This document shows, in pieces, positions 58,406-64,000 of a DNA stretch of 64,000 nt. The notes under the pieces are model-generated. The model was not told where the DNA came from, did no database searches, and was given only the letters and a program-made list of their open reading frames with translations. Position 1 is the stretch's first letter; the number at the start of each line of letters is the position of its first letter. Source of the stretch: Nonomuraea endophytica (lineage in GTDB: Bacteria; Actinomycetota; Actinomycetes; Streptosporangiales; Streptosporangiaceae); NCBI RefSeq assembly GCF_014203235.1, contig NZ_JACHIN010000017.1, positions 1 through 64,000 of the forward strand, given 5' to 3'. The translations under genes were made by a program, and so were the position numbers.

Positions 58406-59845
58406 ATGGATCCGCGCACCCCCTGCCTCGTTGGCGCCGCCCAGCTGACCGTCCGGTCGCAGCCCGGACCGGAACCCCTCGACCTCTGGGAGCACGTGGC
58501 CAGGCAGGCCGCGCGCGACGCCGGTCTCGCGCCGTCGCGGCTCGACTCGATCGGGCTGGTCTACACCGATTCCTGGCAGTACGACGCGCCGCCGTACCGG
58601 CTGGCGGAACGGCTCGGCGCGACGCCGCGCCACAGCGTCTACTCCAACGTCAGCGGTACGGCCCCGCAGATGCTCATCGGCGCGGCGGCCGGGCGGATCG
58701 CGGCGGGGGAGCTGGACAGCGCTCTGGTGGCGGGGGCGGAGGCGCTGGCCACGCGCAGGCACGTGCGCAAGCTGGGCGAGCATGTGGCGTGGAGTCATCC
58801 GGCCGATCCGAAGCCGCCGTACGGGTGGGACCGGCCGCCGCATCCGGCGGAATTGGCGCACGAGTTGTTCCTTCCTGTCCACACTTATCCGATCCTGGAG
58901 ACGGCGCACCGCTTTTCCCGAAATATGGCGATAAGTCGGGAAATGTCGGAGCGGGCGCGGTTCATGTCGCTCATGTCGGAAGTGGCGGCGGCCAATCCCC
59001 ATGCCTGGCGGCGCGCGGCGTTTTCTCCGGAGGAGCTGGAGACCGGGCGGTTCGTCGGCTGGCCGTACACCAGCAACACGGTCGCGACGCTGGAGGTCGA
59101 CCAGGCCGCCGCCGTCATCCTGGTCAGCACGGAGCTGGCCGACCGGCTGTCGATCCCGCTGGAGCAGCGCGTCTACCTGCGCGGCTGGGCCTACGCCGAG
59201 GACACCTGGGAGGTCGCCGCCCGCCCCTCGCTCGCGTCCTCGCCGGCGATCGCCAAGGCGGCCGAGGCCGCGTTCACGCGCGCCGGACTGGGCCTGGACG
59301 ACATGGCCGCGCTCGACCTCTACAGCTGCTTCGCCATCGCCCTTCGGCAGGCCTGCGACGCGCTCAAGCTCGACCTCCTCGACCCGCGCGGCCTCACGGT
59401 CACCGGCGGCCTGCCGTACGCCGGCGGCCCCGCCAGCAACTACGTCCTGCACTCCACCGCCACCATGGCCGGGCTCCTGCGCTCCCAGCGCGGCCACGGG
59501 CTGGTCACCGGCGTGGGCATGCACCTGACCAAACACACCTACGCCGTCTGGTCCACCGACCCCGGCGGCACGCTCGGCGACGCCACCTCCGTCCACACCG
59601 CCACCCCCGTCCCCATCCAGGACCTCTACGAGGGCCCCGCGACGGTGGCCGGCTACACGGTCGTCCACGGCCGCGACGGCGCCCCCGAGCGCGCCATCCT
59701 CGTCGTCGACGTCCCGGGCGGTCCTTCCAGGGCTCACGCCGTCGTACGGCGGGCCGACCTGCTGGCCGACGCCGAATCCCGCGAACTGGTGGGCCGCCAG
59801 GTGCGCCTGCGCCCCGATGGACAGGCGAACGTAGCCGATTGGTGA
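58406..59845 (+). CDS. Thiolase-superfamily acetyl-CoA acetyltransferase-like protein
   Basis: The 479-residue protein has thiolase-fold blocks: IGLVYTDSWQYDAP, NVSGTAPQMLIGAAAGRIAAGELDSALVAGAEALATRR, ALDLYSCFAIALRQAC and TGGLPYAGGPASNY. It resembles the group of actinobacterial lipid-transfer/thiolase-like proteins annotated as acetyl-CoA acetyltransferases. The classical N-terminal nucleophile Cys position reads VSGTAP, so degradative thiolase activity is doubtful. ATG 58406 aligns with the family start. Confidence 0.78.
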   Translation: MDPRTPCLVGAAQLTVRSQPGPEPLDLWEHVARQAARDAGLAPSRLDSIGLVYTDSWQYDAPPYRLAERLGATPRHSVYSNVSGTAPQMLIGAAAGRIAAGELDSALVAGAEALATRRHVRKLGEHVAWSHPADPKPPYGWDRPPHPAELAHELFLPVHTYPILETAHRFSRNMAISREMSERARFMSLMSEVAAANPHAWRRAAFSPEELETGRFVGWPYTSNTVATLEVDQAAAVILVSTELADRLSIPLEQRVYLRGWAYAEDTWEVAARPSLASSPAIAKAAEAAFTRAGLGLDDMAALDLYSCFAIALRQACDALKLDLLDPRGLTVTGGLPYAGGPASNYVLHSTATMAGLLRSQRGHGLVTGVGMHLTKHTYAVWSTDPGGTLGDATSVHTATPVPIQDLYEGPATVAGYTVVHGRDGAPERAILVVDVPGGPSRAHAVVRRADLLADAESRELVGRQVRLRPDGQANVADW

Positions 59846-59891
59846 CACCCGATCCCCCACACGTCCGTAGCCAAACGGCTACCCTTCGTGT

Positions 59892-59907
59892 GTTGACATT
59901 TTTATGT
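59892..59907. promoter_or_regulatory. Operator dyad of the toxin-antitoxin pair
   Basis: TGACATTTTTATGTCA is a perfect 6-bp-arm inverted repeat overlapping TTGACA, a consensus -35 (59891-59896), just upstream of the antitoxin. Such dyads typically bind the antitoxin for autoregulation. Confidence 0.6.
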
Positions 59908-59927
59908 CACAGGCGAACGCTGGAGTC

Positions 59928-60206
59928 ATGCGGAGGACCACGGTGCGCATCGACGAGACGCTCCTCAACGAGGCGAAGGCGTACGCGGCACGAAACGGAC
60001 GCAGTCTCACCTCGGTCATGGAGGACGCCTTGCGGCAACTACTCAACCGCTCCACAGAAGCGGCCCAACGGCCCCATGTGGAGCTCCCGGTCTCCGGTTC
60101 TCGGCTCAGGCACGGGATCGAGCTCACCCCCGAGTTCATCAAGGACCTGCTCGACCGAGAGGGCGTCGAGCGCCACCTCAAGGCGGTGAACGATGCTGCT
60201 GAGTGA
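59928..60206 (+). CDS. Antitoxin, ribbon-helix-helix VapB type
   Basis: The ~92-residue protein begins MRRTTVRIDETLLNEAKAYA followed by GRSLTSVMEDALRQLL, a ribbon-helix-helix DNA-binding domain. The C-terminal tail should wrap the toxin. ATG 59928 or GTG 59943 (GGAGG at 6 nt) are the likely starts; ATG 59904 lies inside the operator. It overlaps the toxin gene by 14 bp. Confidence 0.85.
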   Translation: MRRTTVRIDETLLNEAKAYAARNGRSLTSVMEDALRQLLNRSTEAAQRPHVELPVSGSRLRHGIELTPEFIKDLLDREGVERHLKAVNDAAE

Positions 60207-60621
60207 CGTCAACGTCCTCATCAACGCCTTCCGGCTGGAGGCGAAGGAGCACCGGTCCTGCCGTGCGGTCATCGAAGAACTGGTCAACGGCGATTCGGCG
60301 TACGCGGTCTCGGATCAGGTGATCAACGGCTTCATCCGGATCCTCGCGAATCGGCCGCTCTATGAGAACCCGGCGACGATGGATGAGATCCTCGCCTTCG
60401 CGGAGCTGGTCCGTAACCAGGCCCATGCGATCGTGGTCAGCCCGGGTGAGCGGCACTGGGAGATCTTCACCGGTTTGTGCGAGCAGATAGGCACAAACCA
60501 CAAGCTCGTGCCCGACGCGTATCTGGCTGCGCTGGCGATTGAGCACGGTTGTGAATTTGTGACCTGTGACAAGGACTTTGCCCGGTTCGAGGGGTTGCGC
60601 TGGAGGTCGCCGCTCAACTGA
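60193..60621 (+). CDS. VapC-type PIN-domain ribonuclease toxin
   Basis: The 142-residue PIN domain starts with MLLSDVNVLINAF (first acidic residue D5). It ends with DAYLAALAIEHGCEFVTCDKDFARF, which holds the later acidic residues of the metal site. VapC toxins cut tRNA or rRNA when released from their antitoxin. It is coupled to the antitoxin by overlap. Confidence 0.9.
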   Translation: MLLSDVNVLINAFRLEAKEHRSCRAVIEELVNGDSAYAVSDQVINGFIRILANRPLYENPATMDEILAFAELVRNQAHAIVVSPGERHWEIFTGLCEQIGTNHKLVPDAYLAALAIEHGCEFVTCDKDFARFEGLRWRSPLN

Positions 60622-60666
60622 ACTGGGGCCGAGGGCGTAAGCCGCACTACTCCGCGAGGATCGCTG

Positions 60667-61554
60667 GTGGCGGATCAGTTCGACGTCATCGAGGCCGGTG
60701 AGAAGGGGCGCCGGCGGTGGATCGGCATCGTGGTGCTGGTCGCGGTACTCGCGGTGCCCGTCGTCGGCCTGCTGGCCAGCCGGGCGCCGGAGGCGGAGCC
60801 GCCCGCGCGGCCCACGGCCCATCCGATTCCGACGTTGACGACGCTCACCTCGGCGCCCAACGTGCTGCACGCCAAGGCGCACGCCAAGGGGGCCGACGAG
60901 GTCATTCAGGTGGTCTTTCCGCATGGGCTGCGGGCTGATGTGCGGTATCCGGCGGAGTTGGGGCTCGATGACCTTGGGTCGCGGCCGTTCGTGGGGCTGT
61001 GGATCGCGGGCGGGGAGTTCTCGCAGTACCGGCAGCTGACGGCGCCCTACGGGGGTGACATCGAGGTGACGCGGGGGGAGAAGCCGCTGCGGTCGTTCAC
61101 CGGCAACGTCACGCTCTGGCCTCGGCCGCCGGGGGCTGGGCTGGTGGGGCAGGTGATGCTGTTCGCGTTCGGGCCGTGGCGGATGGCGATGTACGACCGG
61201 CCGGCCGGGATGCGCTTCGAACAGCGGATGGAGCTGGCCACGAGCCTCAAGGGCACGGTGACCAAGGACGGCTACCTGGTGCTGAAGTCGTCGGGGCAGA
61301 TCCGGCTGGCCGCGCCGGGTGACGGGCGGCGTAGTGATCCGGTGGGGCCGCAACTGCTGTTCGGCGGCGGCTCCAGCGACATGCTCGCCCTCGTGCCCAC
61401 ACCGGGTTGCAGGCTGCCGGAGGTGCCCAACGCGATGGGCATGCGCGGGCGGCACACCGAGTCCGTCTGCATGGGCGACTTCATGGTGGCCGCCTCGGGG
61501 TCCCGGGAGTTCGTGCGGACGGCGGTCAGCAAGATCCGGATCACCGTGAAGTAA
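60667..61554 (+). CDS. Single-pass membrane protein of unknown function
   Basis: The 295-residue protein has a short basic cytoplasmic start, one membrane segment (IGIVVLVAVLAVPVVGLLAS, ~18-38), a Pro/Thr-rich linker and a large extracellular domain with two Cys near the C-terminus. No family is recognised. It starts 45 nt after the toxin gene but is probably independent of it. Confidence 0.65.
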   Translation: MADQFDVIEAGEKGRRRWIGIVVLVAVLAVPVVGLLASRAPEAEPPARPTAHPIPTLTTLTSAPNVLHAKAHAKGADEVIQVVFPHGLRADVRYPAELGLDDLGSRPFVGLWIAGGEFSQYRQLTAPYGGDIEVTRGEKPLRSFTGNVTLWPRPPGAGLVGQVMLFAFGPWRMAMYDRPAGMRFEQRMELATSLKGTVTKDGYLVLKSSGQIRLAAPGDGRRSDPVGPQLLFGGGSSDMLALVPTPGCRLPEVPNAMGMRGRHTESVCMGDFMVAASGSREFVRTAVSKIRITVK

Positions 61555-61649
61555 CCGGCCAGGGTCCGTGGGAGTGCTCCGAGACGACAGCCGCAAGCCG
61601 CGACGGCGCCGGTCGGGGTGATCGCCGCAATGCGGCTGGCGGGGGTGGG

Positions 61650-62507
61650 TTAGTGGGGGGCGGTGGTTAGGTGGCGGGCTGGGTGGGTGCGGGCGGTGCG
61701 GCGGGCTTGGTAGGCGAGGGGCATGTAGCGCAACCGCTCAGGCAGTCGCGGCGTCACCAGGGCCACCAGCCGCCCGATCCGGCCTAGCCGCCGCTCGTCG
61801 CGGGCCGTCCATGTCAGGCCGAGGGTCGCGCGTACGGCAGGCGGCAACGTCCCCACGGTCACGAACGCGTTGAACCCCCCGGAGGCCACCCCCACCGGCA
61901 TCCACAGCCGCCGCACCGCCGCGGGCAGCCGGGGCGGGGCGGGTGTGCCGCGCATCACCGCGAGCACGTCGAGCGCCGTGGGGTGCGCCTCCAGCCGGTT
62001 GGCGACCATGTCATCGAAATAGGCCCAGAAAGCCGGCATGTCCGGCGGCATCTCCCGTTCGGGCACCCGCAGGATCCGGGCGAGCTGCCGTGATTCGGCC
62101 AGCATGCGTTCCTCGTCCGCCGCCGAGTAAGGAGTGCCGAACACCCGGTTCAACGTCAGGAACCGCTCGAACAACGACCAGTGCACCCACGCCCACGCCT
62201 CGCCGTTGAGCGCGTGGTAGGCCCGGCCGCGCTCGTCCACGCCGCTGATCGGCTCGTGGAGCTCGCGTAGCCGCCGGCCCTCGGCCAGGCCGGACGGCCC
62301 GCCGTACACCCAGGTCTGGACGGAGGTGAGTGTGCGGTCGAGGCGTCCCCACGGGTCTTGTTTGAAGGTGGAGTGCTCGGCGACGGCGGCGCCCACGGCG
62401 GGGTGCATGGTCTGCAGGATCAGCGCGCTGCCGGCGACCAGCAGGTTGCGGTATTCGCCCGCGGTGTCCCAGTGCATCGATCCCGGGCCGAAGGGCTCAA
62501 CGTCCAT
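61650..62507 (-). CDS. Oxygenase MpaB family (DUF2236) protein
   Basis: The ~285-residue protein has the family layout: SMHWDTAGEYRNLLVAGSALILQTMHPAVGAAVAEHSTF at the N-terminus, and HALNGEAWAWVHWSLFERFLTLNRVFG with His residues that coordinate heme in this family. Members include MpaB and latex-clearing protein-like oxygenases. ATG 62507 has AGGAGG at 8 nt; the upstream ATG 62531 lies next to an operator-like inverted repeat. The substrate is unknown. Confidence 0.82.
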   Translation of the reverse strand: MDVEPFGPGSMHWDTAGEYRNLLVAGSALILQTMHPAVGAAVAEHSTFKQDPWGRLDRTLTSVQTWVYGGPSGLAEGRRLRELHEPISGVDERGRAYHALNGEAWAWVHWSLFERFLTLNRVFGTPYSAADEERMLAESRQLARILRVPEREMPPDMPAFWAYFDDMVANRLEAHPTALDVLAVMRGTPAPPRLPAAVRRLWMPVGVASGGFNAFVTVGTLPPAVRATLGLTWTARDERRLGRIGRLVALVTPRLPERLRYMPLAYQARRTARTHPARHLTTAPH

Positions 62508-62518
62508 GACGGCGCCTC

Positions 62519-62555
62519 CTGGGTGATACATCTTCTCTCTCTTTGTATCACCCAG
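62519..62555. promoter_or_regulatory. 12-bp inverted repeat upstream of MpaB-family gene
   Basis: CTGGGTGATACA (62519-62530) and TGTATCACCCAG (62544-62555) are perfect 12-bp arms with a 13-bp spacer, immediately upstream of the likely start. It looks like the operator of a dimeric repressor (TetR-like spacing is conceivable). No regulator gene is adjacent. Confidence 0.6.
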
Positions 62556-62583
62556 AAGTCACCCGAGTAACCCGGCACTTATC

Positions 62584-63540
62584 TCAGAGGGTGAAGACGA
62601 TCTTCCCGAAGATCTCGCCCTCGTGCATCGCGGCGAACCCGGCCGCCGCCTCGGCCAGCGGAAGCGTCCTGTCGATGACCGGGCGCACCCCGGTCTGCTC
62701 CAGGAAGACGGCCAGGCGCTGGAGCTGGTCCCTGGTGCCCATCGTGCTGCCGACCACGGAAAGCTGCAGGAAGAAGACCCGGTTCAGGTCGGCGGGCGGG
62801 ACCGCGCCGCTGGTCGCGCCGGAAACCACGATGCGGCCGCCCGGCTTGAGGGACTTCAGCGAGTGGTCCCAGGTGGCCTCGCCGACGGTCTCCATGACCG
62901 CGTCCACGCGCTCGGGCAGCCGCGCGCCGGGCTCGAAGACCCGGTCGGCGCCCAGTTCGAGGGCTCGCTCCCGCTTGGCGGCCGAGCGGCTGGTGGCCCA
63001 GACGCGGTAGCCGCCGGCCCGGCCGAGCGCGATCAGCGCCGTGGCCACGCCGCCGCCGGCGCCCTGCACCAGCACGGTCGCGCCCGGCTGCAGCCCGGCC
63101 TTGTCGAACAACATCCGGTAGGCGGTCAGCCACGCCGTGGGCAGGCAGGCCGCCTGCTCGAAGCTGAGCGCCGCCGGCTTGGGCACCAGGTTCCGCTTCG
63201 GGACGGCCACGCGTTCGGCGAAGGTGCCGTCGTAGGTCTCCGACAGCAGCGAGCGCTTGGGGTCGAGCGTCTCGTCGGCGCCCGAGCCGATCACCGAGTG
63301 GACGATGACCTCGTTGCCGTCCTCGTCCAGGCCGGCGGCGTCGCAGCCGAGCACGATCGGCAGCCGGTCCTGGCGGATGCCGACGCCCTTCAGCGTCCAC
63401 AGGTCGTGGTGGTTGAGCGCGGTGGCCTTGACCGTGACGGTCGTCCACCCGTCGGGCGTCTCGGGTTCGGCGTGCTCGCCGAGCCTCAGGCCGGCGAGCG
63501 GGTTGTCGGGGTCGGTCTGTGCGGCGGTTGCGGCGAACAT
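62584..63540 (-). CDS. Zinc-binding dehydrogenase family (quinone oxidoreductase-like) protein
   Basis: The 318-residue MDR protein has an N-terminal GroES-like domain (VKATALNHHDLWTLKG, LPIVLGCDAAGL). Its Rossmann motif is VLVQGAGGGVATALIALGRAGG, and the C-terminal end is GEIFGKIVFTL. Structural zinc Cys residues are not evident. The substrate is unknown. It may share a transcript with the MpaB-family gene 76 nt downstream, but the operator between them argues for a separate promoter. Confidence 0.85.
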   Translation of the reverse strand: MFAATAAQTDPDNPLAGLRLGEHAEPETPDGWTTVTVKATALNHHDLWTLKGVGIRQDRLPIVLGCDAAGLDEDGNEVIVHSVIGSGADETLDPKRSLLSETYDGTFAERVAVPKRNLVPKPAALSFEQAACLPTAWLTAYRMLFDKAGLQPGATVLVQGAGGGVATALIALGRAGGYRVWATSRSAAKRERALELGADRVFEPGARLPERVDAVMETVGEATWDHSLKSLKPGGRIVVSGATSGAVPPADLNRVFFLQLSVVGSTMGTRDQLQRLAVFLEQTGVRPVIDRTLPLAEAAAGFAAMHEGEIFGKIVFTL

Positions 63541-63562
63541 GGCCGCACCCTACTTCAGCCGG

Positions 63563-64000
63563 TCAGCCGAGCGAGTCCCGGATCTGCCGTGAAGCCGTGT
63601 CGAGCGTCTTGCGGACCTCCTCCAGGCGTTCGCGGGTGAGCTGGCTCTCCGAGGCCTCCTCGCGCACCTTCCCCACGAAGTCGGCCAGCATGCCGCCGAG
63701 CTCGTTGTCCAGTTCGACCCGGTTGGGGGAGACGCCGCCGATCGTGGTCCAGATGTCGCCCCAGATGCGCCGCCACTCGTGCTTGAGGCGCTCACTCTCG
63801 CCCTGCCACGAGCTCACGTTCTGGGTCCACTGCCGCTTCTGCTCCTCCTTGAGGCGCTGAATGTCGGCCTTCTGCCCGGTACGCACGTCCTTGGCCATCT
63901 TCGTCAGCTCCTCGCGGAGCGACTTGACGGTGTCGCGGACGTCCTCCTTGACCTCGCGGGCGATGTCGCGTACCGACGCGGAGATCTCCTGCTCCAGGTC
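63563..64000 (-). CDS. Coiled-coil protein, C-terminal part (runs off the window)
   Basis: The frame is open from the window edge to the stop at 63563. It encodes >145 residues of charged helical sequence (EISASVRDIAREVKEDVRDT, then SERLKHEWRRIWGDIWTTIG). The N-terminus is outside the window, so any internal ATG (such as 63898) is not the real start. The composition suggests an elongated coiled coil. I recognise no family. Confidence 0.7.
   Translation of the reverse strand, partial: DLEQEISASVRDIAREVKEDVRDTVKSLREELTKMAKDVRTGQKADIQRLKEEQKRQWTQNVSSWQGESERLKHEWRRIWGDIWTTIGGVSPNRVELDNELGGMLADFVGKVREEASESQLTRERLEEVRKTLDTASRQIRDSLG

Overview
This window comes from the chromosome of a high-GC actinobacterium. 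SigR/RsrA, a SigF-type sigma factor with RsbW, nickel superoxide dismutase with its maturation protease, PdtaS beside WhiB, leaderless-looking promoters and an SSI-type protease inhibitor all point to a filamentous actinomycete. A Streptosporangiaceae member such as Nonomuraea is my best guess, but I inferred this from gene content and did not search a database. The window opens inside a 5S rRNA, so it lies directly downstream of an rRNA operon.

Layout. 0.3-3.2 kb: Lrp/AsnC regulator divergent from an aromatic amino acid hydroxylase, then a secreted class A beta-lactamase-like protein with a Pro-rich repeat linker. 3.2-7.7 kb: pstSCAB with a Pho box and a trailing OmpR-type regulator whose receiver lacks the phospho-acceptor Asp. 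7.7-17.2 kb: LMW phosphatase/fructosamine kinase pair, HisN, a hotdog thioesterase, two core enzymes (AroA and RsgA), SRAP and DksA-like proteins, a methyltransferase, and two long low-complexity intergenic tracts. 17.2-24.4 kb: SigR-RsrA redox operon, a sugar epimerase, tandem HD-GYP/HD membrane proteins, and biotin carboxylase plus biotin carrier. 24.6-33.4 kb: PASTA kinase, TPP enzyme, LiaRS-like system with a DUF4097-like protein, BioD with an altered P-loop, a GntR regulator and a BioF-like fragment. 33.4-38.5 kb: PdtaS, WhiB and a lipid kinase, with two related 'tandem array plus tail' intergenic elements. 38.5-47.7 kb: SigF/RsbW, SodN/SodX, a polar amino acid ABC transporter with two receptors, malic enzyme, and a TPR regulator.

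47.7-58.1 kb is the most remarkable part: six paralogous secreted V8/trypsin-like proteins, all on the minus strand. Two keep a full His-Asp-Ser triad. In the other four the catalytic Ser is Asp or Asn, and three of those carry a ~165-residue insertion. An SSI-family inhibitor with Glu at the P1 position, which would suit Glu-specific V8-type enzymes, is embedded on the opposite strand. Several of the genes share a conserved upstream element and CRP-like palindromes. I read this as a secreted protease/pseudoprotease/inhibitor system.

58.4-64 kb: a thiolase-like protein, a VapBC-like toxin-antitoxin pair with an operator dyad, a membrane protein, an MpaB-type oxygenase behind a 12-bp inverted repeat, a quinone-oxidoreductase-like enzyme, and the C-terminal part of a coiled-coil protein that runs off the end.

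CRP-like boxes (TGTGA-N6-TCACA type) recur at five places: upstream of the BioF-fragment/GntR operon, of whiB, and of three of the protease-like genes. This suggests a cAMP-CRP-type regulon, although no crp gene is in the window.
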